A stretch of 64,000 nucleotides of DNA. Source: Fragum whitleyi. Lineage: Eukaryota; Mollusca; Bivalvia; Cardiida; Cardiidae. The notes below the pieces were generated by a model that worked only from the letters and a program-made list of their open reading frames with translations, searched no databases and was not told the origin of the DNA. Below, piece by piece: positions 12,501 to 22,480 of this stretch (within the stretch, counting starts at the first letter, position 1; each line of letters begins with the position of its first letter). A program made the translations under genes and the position numbers. The stretch spans positions 37,550,077-37,614,076 of the forward strand of contig OX411557.1 of NCBI GenBank assembly GCA_948146395.1, in the 5' to 3' direction.

Positions 12501-15500
12501 TCACCCTATTCATATCTTCTTTATAATTAAGGTATGTAGGTATTACTACAGTTTTCTAACAGTTTTTTAATTCAAGGGGTTAGAACAACACTACACTGAA
12601 ACAAACTTTTTAATGGTCACTTTGCATTTGCCACATTTTAACATATCTATAGTAATTTAATGAAGTATCTCATATTTTCATATGAAAGGCTGCTCAAATT
12701 GGCATATTCTAAAAGAAAAATGGATTCAAATTTTTAGCTCACCTGAGCACATCGTGCTCAAGGTGAGCTTTTGTGATCATTGAATGTCCGTTGTGCGTCG
12801 TCCGTCGTCCGGCGTCAAAAATCTTAGTGTTTACACTCTAGAGGATACAAATACGGACCAATATTCATAAGACTTGGTCAGAATGTTGGCCAGGTCACAA
12901 GGATTAACCCTATTGAAAATGGGAAGGATTCATGCCATATCACGGGAAAAGGGGCCATAATGACAATTTTCTTGTTTACACTCTAGAGGCCACAAATAAA
13001 GCCCAATCTTTATGAAACTTGGTCAGAAGGTTGGCCATGCCACAAGGATGATCCCTATTGAAAATGGGAAGGATCCTTGCCATATCACAGGAAAAGGGGC
13101 CTTAATGTCAATTTTTTGTTTACACTCTAGAGGCCACAAATATGGCCCTATCTTCATGAAACTTGGTCAGAATGTTGGCCAGGTCACAAGGATTAACCCT
13201 ATCGAAAATGGGAAGGATCCATGCCATATCATGGGAAAAGGGGCCTTAATGACAATTTTCTTGTTTACACTCTAGAGGCCACAAATATGGCCCAAACATT
13301 ATGAAATTTGGTCAGAAGGTTGGCCAAGCCACAAGGATGATCCCTATCGAATATGGGAAGGATCTGTGCCATATCACGGGAAAAGGGGCCTAAATGACAA
13401 TTTTTTTGTTTACACTCTAGAGGCCACAAATATGGCCCAATCTTCATGAAACTTGGTCAGAATGTTGGCCAGGTCACAAAGATGACCCCTATTGAAAATG
13501 GGAAGGATACGTGCCATATCACGGGAAAAGGGGCCTTAATGACATTTTTTTTTGTTTACACTCTAGAGACCACAAATATGGCCCAATCTTCATGAAACTT
13601 GGTCAGAATGTTGGGCAGGTCACAAAGATGAACCGTATTGAAAATGGGACGGATATGTGCCATATTATGGGAAAAGGGGCCTTAATGACAATTTTCTTGT
13701 TTACGCTCTAGAAGCCACAAATACAATTCAATTTTCAAGAAACATGATCAGAATAATGGCTAGGTCACAAGGATGAACCCTATTGAAAATGGGAAGGATA
13801 CGTGCCATATCATGGGAAAAGGGGCCTTAATGACAATTTTTTTTGTTTACACTCTAGAGGCCACAAATATGGCCCAATCTTTATGAAACTTGGTCAGAAT
13901 GTTGGCCAGATCACATGAAACTTGTTGAGAAAAGGATAGAAATTTATGCAGCGATCATAGAAATAGAGTTATGTTTTTCTTTGAAAAATTTAATGATCAT
14001 TTAATGATCTTTCAAGTATTTAATTTTGCTAAGGGAGAAGTCAAAGAGACGAAGGTGAGCGATATAGGACCATCATGGTCCTCTTGTTATCCTTGTTGTC
14101 TGTAGCAAATGATCAAAGACAAGAACCCTCCATCACGAAAGTCACAAAAAGTGCATATTTTCGAAGAATTTCAAATTTACAGTCTAAGAAATCCTCGGCG
14201 ATTTATCCTATAAATGACAAAGTTTGATGGCTATTATTCGCAGATACTAAATCACTGAAGAAAATAACATTCAGGTCCTTTTGTTTCCCACACAAGGATA
14301 AAATGCTAAAATTACCCCACCCACCAATGTTAATTTTGAAATCAAGGGTACCCCTGAATTCTCGTCAAATTCACCGCTTTTCCCAAATTTTTTCAAGTCG
14401 GTGTTTATTGAAGATTCTCCCCAATTGATTTTTGTGATATAATTCAACTACTTCCTATTTAAGATACCAAAGAAAATATTTCTTTTTCAGCAAAAACCAA
14501 GTGGCCGTTTAGAAGTTCGTTTCAGTGTATTGTTAGTTCCCTATATATTTATAGACACTTACAAAAGAGTTGCACTGACTTCTCAATATTGTCAATGTTT
14601 GGTGATATTTGACTGGGAATTATGTGGTAGCATATCTTGTGACTTGCTTTCTTCTTTTTTTTTCAGTCTGTGCAATACAGTTCTTTCATTAACAGCTTTT
14701 GGCATTGTGTTTCTTATAGCAATGTTGGATCCTAAGGTAAGGGCTTTTCTCGTATTCAATTTGTTATAGATAGGGTCTGCAAATGAAATTATAAACAACT
14801 CATGACAAAATTTTAGCATCCAAACCATAAAGAGAATTCTGAATGTAGCTCATGATCAAGAATTTTTTTACACAAGACAGAGGGCCAACTTATTTGTAGC
14901 CCGAATGGGTCCTGATTTTGTTGTTTTTCAGCCAGGCCACAATTAGAAATTAGCTCTTATGTTCCCGCTGACAAGATTTTGCATACCCCTTTCAAATTAT
15001 ACCCCGCTTTGGGCTTGCACATGCGCGCAAAACAGGTTTACAGTCAATTTTGCTCAAGCGACTACGTCTATTAGGCGACCATCTGCATTAAGCAACCGTT
15101 TTCAAAAACCCCTTCTTTAAATCAAAATATTAAAAACAAGTGCATGTCGTATTGCGATGCAATACAGGAGTCCCCCAACGGATAATAAAAAATCCTTTCT
15201 TATAATATATCTCCAACTAACTAGATCTATAACTGTATACAAAATTTGAGGTTGCTAGCACATTAGGTACATTATACATGTACAAAGTTTAAAATTGCTA
15301 GCACTTATAGTTGAGGAGATATGATCCGGACAAGAATGTAAGACTAAAAACAACAAAGGGCAATAACTCAAAAAGTGGACATGGCAGAGTAACAGTTCTT
15401 GTACATGACACTTGTCCTCGATAAGATGTATCAGTGTACAAAGTTTGAAGTTGCTAGCATTTATGGTTTAGGAGATATGATCCGAACAAAAATGTAAGGG

Positions 15501-18500
15501 TAAAAACAACAAAGGGCAATAACTCAAAAAAAGGGCGTGGCAGAATAACAGTTCTTGAATGTGACACTTGTCCTCAATAAGATCTATAAGTGTACCAAGC
15601 TTGAAGTTGCTAGCACTTATAGTTTAAGAGATATGATCCAGACAAGAATGTAAGGCTAAAAAAAACAACGGGCAATAACTCAAAAAGTGGGTGTGGCACA
15701 GTTATGGATCTTGAACATGACACTTCTACTTAATGAGGTCTATAAGTGTACAAAGTTTGAAGTTGCTAGCACACATACTTTAGGAGAAATGTTCCGGACA
15801 AGAATGTAAGGGTAAAAACAACAAAGGGCAATAACTCAAAAAGTGGGCATGGCAGAGTAACGGTTCTTGAACATGACACTTCTCCTCAATGAGATCTATA
15901 AGTGTACCAAGTTTGAAGTTGCTAGCACACATAGTTTAGGAGAAATGTTCCGGACAAGAATGTAAGGGTAAAAACAACAAAGGGCAATAACTCAAAAAGT
16001 GGGCGTGGCAGAGTAACAGTTCTAAAACATGACACTTCTCCTCAATGAGATCTATAAGTGTACAAAGTTTGAAGTTGCTAGCACACATAGTTTAGGAGAT
16101 ATGTTCCGGACAAGAATGTAAGGGTAAAAACAACAAAAGGCAATAACTCAAAAAGTGGGCGTGGCAGAGTAACGGTTCTTGAACATGACACCTATCCTCA
16201 ATGAGATCTATAAGTGTACCATTGTTGAAGTTGCTAGCACATATGGTTTGTAAGATATAGCCTGGACAAGAATGTAAGGGTAAAAACAACAAAGGGCAAT
16301 AACTCAAAAAGTGGGCGTGGCAGAGTAACGGTTCTTGAACATGACACTTCTCCTCGATGAGATCTATAAGTATACCAAGTTTGAAGTTGCTAGCACATAT
16401 GGTTTAGAAGATATAGCCCGGACAAAAGCGTGACGGACAGACGGACGGACGGACAGACGGAATCGAGCAAACCTATAGTCCCCCAACCGGTAACCGGTGG
16501 GGGACTAAAAAAAAGGTAAAGTTGGCCTTAAAATTATTGAAAATGAATCCTATGTCAATGAGACGATTCTTTTGAGTTTTAACATCATAGGATTATTGAG
16601 AATATTGCAATAATATTCGGCAGTCTTGTTGCTTGAAACTGTGACTTATAGTAATATTTCTGTAAAATATATCATCTATCAAAAGAGTAAACTTGGGGAA
16701 ATAACCTGAAATTTATTTTAGCTTGGCTGTTTTAGGAGAAAACTCTAGCAGCTTTGGTGTCTTTGTCATTTTTAGCTTGGCTGTTTTCGGAGAAAGCCAA
16801 GGTATTGCTATAGCCTCCGTGTCGGCGTCGTTGTCGTCGTTGTGCGAAAACTTTGACCTTTTGTTATGTCTCTGGTTCTACTGAAGGCATTCATTTGAAA
16901 CTTGGCACACATGTTCACCATCAAAAGAGCAACATATACTATCAAGGGGGATAACTCTAGATGCATTTTGTGCAAATTATGCCCCTTTTTTGACTTGGAT
17001 TTTTTCCCACCATCAAGCACTCAACAGCCGAGCGTAGGCACCCGTAGGCGGTGCTCTTGTTGTTTTCAATGTTGTCATTGTTGTTGATATTGTGCAAAAA
17101 CTTAAAACATTACTTGAAACTTGTCACATATATTCACAATCTAAATAGAAACCTATACTATCAAGGGGGATATCAAGACCACTGTTTTGCAAACTATGTT
17201 TCTTTTCAACTTAAACTTTTATCAACTACGAGCATAGACACTATTAGGCAGTACTTTAAATTTGTTGTAATATTTATGCCCCTTTTTATGTGAGCTATTG
17301 TGATCACCTTTCGTCCAACGTCCGGCCGGCAGTCGTCGTCCGGCATCCGTCAACAATTTCTTTAAACGACATCTCCATCTAAACTACTAGGCCAAATAAC
17401 ACCAAAGTTTACTCAAATGTTGCTTACGTGGTACCCTTCCAAAATAGCTAAAAGAATTGAAATCCATGAAAAACCCTGGTTGCTATGGCAACCAGAGGTG
17501 AAATTTTAAGAAAATCTTAAAAATTCTTCTCCTTCTCAACCAGGAGTCCTACAGACTTAAAATTTGGCATTGATGATCAGTTCATAGACCTGAATTAAAA
17601 AAGCTAAAATCATATCTGTTGGGCTACCAGGTGAGGAGCACCAGGGGGGAGGGGGTAGTACTTTGGGTAAATTTTGTAATCTTTATCCTTCTTCTTCTTC
17701 GGAACCAGGAGCCCTACAGACTTGAAAATTGGCATGGATGATCAGCTTATAAACCTCAATCAAAATACTTAAAATCATGACTGTTGGGCCACCAGGTGCA
17801 GAGCATCTTGGGGGAGGGGTAGTGCTTTGTTGAAAATTTTGAAATCTTTAACTGTCTTCTTCTGATGAACCAGAATCCCTACAGCCTTTATATTTGACAT
17901 GAATGATCAGCTCATAGACCCTTTATGAAATAGCTTAAATCATGAATGTTTGGCCACCAGGTGTGGAGCACCAGGGGGCCAGAGGGTAGCTTTTCAGAGC
18001 AATTCTTAAATCTTTAACCTTCTTCTGATGATAAACCAAGTGCCCTACATGCTTGAAAAATGACAAGAATGATCAGCATATGGACCATAATTAGAATAGC
18101 TAAAATCATAACTGTTGGGTCACCAGGTGCGGAGCCACCGGGGGGAAGGTGTAGTACTTAGTTACAAACAATTGAATCCATAACCTTCTTCTTCTTCTTA
18201 ACCAGAATCCCTACAACCTTTATATTTGACACGGATGATCAGCTCATAGACCCTATTTTACATAGCTATAACTATGAATGTTTGGCTAACATGTGAAGAG
18301 CACTGGGGGAGAGGGTAGTATTTTGGGTCAATTTTGAAATTTTAAACCTTCTGATGATAATGAACTAGGTACCTTACAGGCTCCAAATTTGGCATGAGTC
18401 ATCAGCTCATATACGTTTATCGAAATAGATATAGTCATGATTGTTTTGGGACCAGGGGCAGAGACCCAAGGAGACCCAACAGTTATGATTTTAGCTATTC

Positions 18501-21500
18501 TAATTATGGTCCATGTGCTGATCATTCTTGCCATTTTTCAAGCATGTAGGGGTAGTGCTTTGTTGTAAATTTAACAATTGTTAAAAATTCTACTGATTGT
18601 CTAAATCAGAATTCCTACAGCTTTTTCATTTGATATAGAATAATCAGCTCATAGAACTTAATTCTCTTGTAGACGAAACAAAACCTTTATTAGTCCCCCA
18701 CCGGTTACCGGTTGGGGGACTATAGGTTTGCTCGATTCCATCTGTCCGTCCGTCTGTCCGTCTGTCCGTCACGCTTTTGTCCGGGCTATATCTTCTAAAC
18801 CATATGTGCTAGCAACTTCAAACTTGGTACACTTATAGATCTCATTGAGGAGAAGTGTCATGTTCAAGAACCGTTACTCTGCCACGCCCACTTTTTGAGT
18901 TATTGCCCTTTGTTGTTTTTACCCTTACATTCTTGTCCGGAACATATCTCCTAAACTATGTGTGCTAGCAACTTCAAACTTTGTACACTTATAGATCTCA
19001 TTGAGGAGAAGTGTCATGTTCAAGAACCATTACTCTGCCATGCCCACTTTTTGAGTTATTGCCCTTTGTTGTTTTTACCCTTACATTCTTGTCCGGGCTA
19101 TATCTTCTAAACCATATGTGCTAGCAACTTCAAACTTGGTACACTTATAGATCTCATTGAGGAGAAGTGTCATGTTCAAGAACCGTTACTCTGCCACGCC
19201 CACTTTTTGAGTTATTGCCCTTTGTTGTTTTTACCCTTACGTTATTGTCCGGAACATATCTCCTAAACTATGTGTGCTAGCAACTTCAAACTTTGTACAC
19301 TTATAGATCTCATTAAGGACAAGTGTCATGTTCAAGATCCATAACTCTGCCATGCTCACTTTTTGAGTTATTGCCCTTTGTTGTTTTTACCCTTACATTC
19401 TTGTCCTGACCATATCTCCTAAACTATAAGTACTAGCATCTTCAAGCTTGGTACACTTATAGATCTTATTGAGGACAAGTGTCATGTTTAAGAACCGTTA
19501 CTCTGCCACTCCCTTTTTTTGAGTTATTGCCCTTTGTTATTTTTACCCTTACATTTTTGTCCAGATCATATCTCCTAAACCATAAGTGCTAGCAACTTCA
19601 AACTTTGTATACTGATAGATCTTATTGAGGACAAGTGTCATGTACAAATACTGTTACTCTGCCATGTCCAGTTTTTGAATTATTGCCCTTTGTTGTTTTT
19701 AGTCTTACATTCTTGTCCGGATCATATCTCCTAAACTATAAGTGCTAGCAACTTTAAACTTTGTACATGTATAGATCCCATTGAGGAGAATTGTCATGTA
19801 CAAGAACAGTTACTCTGCCACACCCACTTTTTGAGTTATTGCCCTTTGTTGTTTTTAACTTTACATTTTCGTCCGGAACATATCTTCTAAACCATTAGTG
19901 CTAGAAACTTCAAACTTGCTACACTTATAGATATCATTGAGGACAAGTGTCATGTATAAGAACTGTCACTCTGCCATTTCCACTTTTTGAGTTATTGCCC
20001 TTTGTTGTTTCTATCCTTACATTTTTGTCCGGACCATATCTCCTGAGCCATCAGTGCTAGCAACTTTAAACTTGGTACACTTATAGATCTCATTGAGGGC
20101 AAGTTGCATGTACAAGAATCATTCTTCTCCGCCCACTTTTGAGTTTTTGCCATTGGTTGTTTTTACTCTTATATTTTTGTTTTGGACATTTTGTTCAAAA
20201 CCTAATGTGCTAGTAACTTCAAATTTTGTATACAGTTATAGATCTAGTTAGTAGGTGATATATTTAATAAGAAAGGATTTTTTGTTATCCGGTGGGGGAC
20301 TCCTGTATTGCATCGCAATACGACATGCACTTGTTTATCATGGGAGATTTCAATCTTGATATCAAAATGATGTACTAAAGTTATCCCAGATATTCTCTTG
20401 TAAAATTATCATGCAAAAACCAACGACTGATAACAATTCCATTTTGGATCTTGTATTTTCAAACAGAAATAGTAAAACTGAGACTGTGGAATCTTACTGG
20501 TCTGACCATAAGATTATTTTCCTTTACACATAAATTTGTTACAGTTCAATAATTTTATCATCTGAATCAAAAGTTACCCTTAGGTGCTTTGACTCAGGTG
20601 AGCTGACCAGGGCCAAAGGCCTTCTTGTTTATCCTTTGGCATAGATAGATATGGGATATTTTATTTTACGGTAGTCTGTCTGTCTATCTGAACCCCAAAA
20701 CTTAACCTGTAAACTAAACATTTTCACATAACTTCATAACAATTTAAGTGACAATGCTCTTATTTCTCTCCTAAGGGTTTCTCTTATCAATACAAATCTT
20801 GAAAGGTCAAGGTTGTCTGACGTCAAATATCAAGGTCTAACTTCTAAAACAGATTGCTGTTTTTAGGGGAATGAGTGTTTTATGAACACAAACAGGTTTT
20901 TCTATCCACTACTTTGTACTCAACAGCCAGCAAAGGTACCTGAATGTGGTGCATGTGTTTTGCTTAACCCTTATTATGCTGAATAAAAACCTTGGGGAAA
21001 ATTGCATAAAAATCAAAGTACTGAGGGTACTAGATGAACTTACTGCACATAGTTTTTATTTTGAAATACAATTTTGAAACTTTTCTAGTTTATAAATGAA
21101 AATCAGGTGGTATAGACTAAGATCAGGCTGCACATATCGTTTTCTATACCGCTTGCCAGAGCTGGAATATTCTGAATTATTGACTGTACATTGTAATCGC
21201 ATTATGATTTACCTATAATTCTTAGCTGACTTTCTTTCCATTGCAGGGTTTTCTAGAAATGTTGGAAAAATTTGCATCTCTAACTATCAATCTTGAAGTA
21301 GCACTATTCATATTTCTAATGTTTTTAAAATCAAGAAATGCAGAAAACAGGTGAGCTTTATTTACTTTTCTCTTAATTCTTGTCCAAGTTCAATGTTATT
21401 ATATGAAATTATGTAATATTATCTCAGAAGATTACTCTAGAAAGCTTTTTGTGATAATTTTAGTGGTGGAGTCTTCATATTTCATATGTTTATTGCCTGT

Positions 21501-22480
21501 GACACAACCTTTCTGTTGGTATAAATTTTAAGGTCATTGGTCAAGGTCAATGTCTATTTCAAGGTCAAATATGAGGAAATCTAAATTCACATTGAACTTA
21601 ATTTTACTGTTGACTTCCATACTTCCGTATTGTTCTGAAATGGCAGTGATGAGGGGCATTGTGTTTAACAAACACATCTTGTTCAGCTTAATTTTTTTCA
21701 TCCACTATTTAGAACTTAACAGCTGAGCATGATAATGAATTGAAAATTCTAAGCCTGTGGTTATAGAACTTTCATCATTCTAAACTGAGAATTTACTCAA
21801 ACTTCAGGTTTAAAAATAATGCTTTTATAATGTCATGATACTACAATGAATGTATTAACATAAACTATAATAAGTTGATTAAAATATCAGTCTAATAATT
21901 AAATTTCATTAGCTGAGTATTATGAACACCATTGTGTTGTTTGCATTGGTGTTGGCATTGACAAGACAAACTTTAACCTTGATAACTTCATGAAACTTGG
22001 CATATGTGTTCACCACCAAAAGATCCCAGATAATAAAAGGGAAGCATTTTTGTAAAAGTTATTCCACTTTTTGGACTTTAAATTTTTACATTATCCAGCC
22101 CCTGCTGCAGAGTCTTGTGCTCTGGTGAGTACAAATAAGTTGTTTAATTTTATACCCTGTGGCTAATACACTATTTTGTTTTCTATTACAGGAAGCTAGA
22201 GATACCATCACCTTTGCCTCCATTTGCCTATTATTTAGTCTACATCCTTCCAGTTTACTTTGGGTTTGCTGTAGGTTATGATATTTATAACACCATTCGT
22301 GATATTGTGATAGAACAGAACGGGGTTTCGCAGGGTAAAATTGTGACTCAGGGTATCACCGGGGTCATCAAAAATGTGACTGGTTTACACAACTCTTCCA
22401 GTGTGAATTATGAAACGACCAGTCTAGGGTTAAGTGCAATAAGTTCAACTGAATTATACTCAAATATGTCTCTTGTTTGA
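6437..22480 (+). CDS. Multipass membrane protein, AAAP/amino-acid-permease-like, C-terminal seven exons
   Basis: Seven exons (6437-6532, 7191-7233, 9197-9311, 10934-11033, 14667-14736, 21247-21350, 22192-22480) all have AG/GT borders and join in phase to give 271 residues and a stop at 22480. An extracytoplasmic-looking loop with NRT comes first, followed by four hydrophobic helices: RLVAFLVELFIVVSITVSYL, LSLTAFGIVFLIAML, LEVALFIFLMFL and FAYYLVYILPVYFGFAVGY. The pattern of a helix ending in MLDPK, then a short EMLEKFASLTINLE hairpin into the next helix, resembles the last helices of the amino acid/auxin permease fold (SLC32/36/38, TMEM104). That assignment is by eye and uncertain. The tail is polar with NVT and NSS sites. 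The upstream exons (about half of such a protein) were not found. The introns carry most of the repeats in this half of the window. Confidence 0.6.
7191..7233 (+). CDS. Membrane protein exon 2 of those found
   Basis: A 43 bp micro-exon with acceptor TTTTCAG and donor GTGAGT. It completes a Gly codon and encodes AAENGEISTIPLVT, ending in phase 0, which fits the next exon. Confidence 0.65.
7813..8048 (+). mobile_element. tRNA-derived SINE
   Basis: A-box-like AGTGCAGTTGGTAGCGCATC and B-box-like GGTTTTATTCCCGAC are followed by the family body (ttccaccattgg, gatagcagctggaggc). Lies in an intron of the membrane protein gene, sense orientation. Confidence 0.75.
8394..8472. repeat. Near-perfect 34 bp inverted repeat (hairpin)
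   Basis: Arms 8398-8431 and 8436-8469 are complementary (AACGGCTGAAAAAATCTTAA against TTAAGATTTTCAGCCGTT) around a TTCG loop. It sits inside a repetitive block, 8140-8660, that has relatives at 48411-48600 and 52980-53035, so it is probably the core of a foldback or MITE. Confidence 0.7.
8726..9018 (+). mobile_element. Full-length tRNA-derived SINE
   Basis: The 5' 87 bases (8726-8812) look like a tRNA: acceptor arms GCCGCGG and CCGCGGC pair perfectly, an A-box (TAGCTGGTAGTTGGTAGCGC) and an exact B box (GGTTCGATCCC) are present, and the anticodon-loop region reads CTTCTAA (UCU, Arg-like). The SINE body follows at once (actcatcctttccgac, gataatcgtaaacctatgtg, ggtgctccag) and ends in TCAAA repeats. 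This is the best preserved copy in the window. Confidence 0.85.
9197..9311 (+). CDS. Membrane protein exon 3, transmembrane helix
   Basis: Acceptor TTCCAG and donor GTAAGT. Encodes MINEKYPSFR followed by the helix LVAFLVELFIVVSITVSYL and IGAVLHHT, with one base carried over. A degenerate second copy of this exon follows 131 bp downstream. Confidence 0.75.
9328..9442 (+). pseudogene. Tandem duplicate of membrane-protein exon 3
   Basis: Positions offset by 131 bp repeat the exon almost exactly from SFR to the GTAAGT donor, keeping the frame and the same helix. The upstream side differs: where the functional copy has TTCCAG just before ATG, this copy has no AG in the right phase (CTAAG would shift the frame). 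It may be a dead duplicate, or an alternative exon using a splice site that is not visible by eye. Confidence 0.6.
9750..10028 (+). mobile_element. Helentron-like repeat, family k
   Basis: Starts TT|AGCTCGACTATT with hairpin pairing CTATT/AATAG, continues with a CG-rich linker (CCCGGGCGTCGGCG) and a single internal unit, and ends with hairpin GCTGTC-CTCC-GACAGC followed by TCTTG|TT. Confidence 0.6.
10377..10858 (+). mobile_element. Helentron-like repeat, family b, short copy
   Basis: TT|AGCTCACC with a 5' hairpin (GAGCAC-ATC-GTGCTC inside AGCTCACC/GGTGAGCT), a GTCCGTCG linker and about two units of the 145 bp repeat. The 3' hairpin GGACCAT-C-ATGGTCC is followed by TCTTG|TT. Confidence 0.75.
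10934..11033 (+). CDS. Membrane protein exon 4, cytosolic-type loop
   Basis: Acceptor TTTTTCAG and donor GTATGT, phase 1 in and phase 2 out. Encodes a hydrophilic, Lys- and Cys-rich loop (NGWVKSVWTKDT, then YREKIKAHKKCSCCSTA). Confidence 0.75.
11069..11246 (+). mobile_element. tRNA-derived SINE, 5'-truncated
   Basis: Body and tail of the SINE family (gcacgcattctttcc, gatggcagctgaaggc) ending in (TCAATCAT)n. It begins 35 bp after the donor of membrane-protein exon 4. Confidence 0.7.
11361..11620. repeat. Palindromic interspersed repeat
   Basis: Inverted arms around GAGCCTGTG...TGAAATTT and AAATTTTTGAAAATGTCACG...CAGGCTTA, with an inner palindrome at 11508-11550 (CTCTGGCCAGACTGTG against GCTGACCAGA). 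Related palindromes occur at 31461-31507 and 38154-38200. Confidence 0.5.
11838..12124 (+). mobile_element. Helentron-like repeat, family j, copy 1
   Basis: TT|AGCTCGGCTGTTTTC start, GTCGTCGTTG linker, one unit containing TATCAAGGGGGATAACTCTA, and 3' hairpin GCACC-CGTAGGC-GGTGC then TCTTG|TT. Same orientation as the copy at 16774. Confidence 0.75.
12736..14086 (+). mobile_element. Helentron-like repeat, family b, with eight 145 bp units
   Basis: Same ends as 10377-10858. The CTCTAGAGGCCACAAAT motif recurs at 12836, 12981, 13124, 13270, 13415, 13561, 13706 and 13852, a period of 143-146 bp. Each unit contains TGAAACTTGGTCAGAATGTT and GGAAAAGGGGCC. Small open frames inside are by-products of the tandem repeat. 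Confidence 0.85.
14667..14736 (+). CDS. Membrane protein exon 5, transmembrane helix
   Basis: A long polypyrimidine tract and CAG precede it; the donor is GTAAGG. Encodes LCNTVLSLTAFGIVFLIAML followed by DPK, a single helix ending in phase 0. Confidence 0.75.
15137..16506 (-). mobile_element. Helentron-like repeat, family c, copy 1 (156 bp units)
   Basis: On the minus strand it runs from AGTCCCCCACCGGTTACCGG (hairpin) through a GTCCGTCCGTCTGTCC linker and at least seven 156 bp units, ending TATTGCATCGCAATA (hairpin), then GCACTTG|TT. On the plus strand GTTGCTAGCA recurs at 15450, 15606, 15762, 15918, 16074, 16230 and 16386, exactly 156 bp apart. Confidence 0.85.
16774..17059 (+). mobile_element. 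Helentron-like repeat, family j, copy 2
   Basis: About 290 bp near-duplicate of 11838-12124 with the same ends. A broken start of another copy lies just upstream (16721-16770) and a decayed body just downstream (17084-17260). A more decayed relative lies at 21905-22125. Confidence 0.75.
18661..20519 (+). pseudogene. Endonuclease-domain fossil of a mobile element, split by an insertion
   Basis: Left piece (18661-18690) reads ELNSLVDETKPL. The right piece starts at about 20334 and reads FIMGDFNLDI, then after a frameshift DVLKLSQIFSCKIIMQK, TTDNNSILDLVFSNRNSK and ESYWSDHKIIF to a stop. GDFN and SDH are hallmark motifs of the exonuclease-endonuclease-phosphatase fold used by retroelements and by endonuclease-bearing Helentrons. 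The reading is broken by a stop and frameshift and by the 1.6 kb insertion. A short 3' region and a Helentron-type end follow. The assignment to a Helentron rather than a LINE rests on that adjacent end. Confidence 0.6.
18692..20333 (+). mobile_element. Helentron-like repeat, family c, copy 2 (156 bp units)
   Basis: Inverted relative to the copy at 15137-16506 and 2.2 kb away. Starts TT|AGTCCCCCACCGG and ends TATTGCATCGCAATACG, then ACTTG|TT. It holds about nine units with the shared GTGCTAGCAACTTCAAACTT core. It is inserted in a TT of endonuclease-like coding sequence. Confidence 0.85.
21247..21350 (+). CDS. Membrane protein exon 6
   Basis: Acceptor TTGCAG and donor GTGAGC. Encodes GFLEMLEKFASLTINLEVAL, then FIFLMFLKSRNAEN, a re-entrant-like loop leading into a helix. 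Two bases are carried over. Confidence 0.8.
21905..22125 (+). repeat. Decayed relic of Helentron-like family j
   Basis: Shares the AACTTGGCATATGTGTTCACC type core and the TTATCCAGC...CTTGTGCTC end with families j and k, but is much diverged and lies 67 bp before the last membrane-protein exon. Confidence 0.4.
22192..22480 (+). CDS. Membrane protein last exon with stop
   Basis: Acceptor TTACAG. It completes Arg, then encodes KLEIPSPLPPFAYYLVYILP, VYFGFAVGYDIYNTIRD and a polar tail with NVT and NSS, ending with TGA at 22478-22480. A possible poly(A) signal AATAAA lies at 23125-23130. Confidence 0.8.

Larger units (their letters stand above)
17288..20627 (+). mobile_element. Helentron-like element, family i (165 bp units), interrupted by family c
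   Basis: The 5' part (GAGCTATTGTGATCACC, then CGTCCAACGTCCGGCC) matches the inner 5' region of families b, g and h but lacks the terminal hairpin. About six 165 bp units follow (ATGATCAGCTCATAG near 17575, 17739, 17905, 18071, 18237 and 18398). At about 18661 the array passes into endonuclease-like coding sequence, which is split by the element at 18692-20333. The 3' end (GACTCAGGTGAGC, hairpin GGGCC-AAA-GGCCT, CTTG|TT at 20624-20627) is homologous to the 3' ends of families b, g and h. Confidence 0.7.

Noticed and set aside
12836..13870. Regularly spaced direct repeats that could suggest a CRISPR array
   Set aside because: The whole 145 bp unit is repeated with no unique spacers, and the DNA is eukaryotic; this is a tandem array inside a mobile element.
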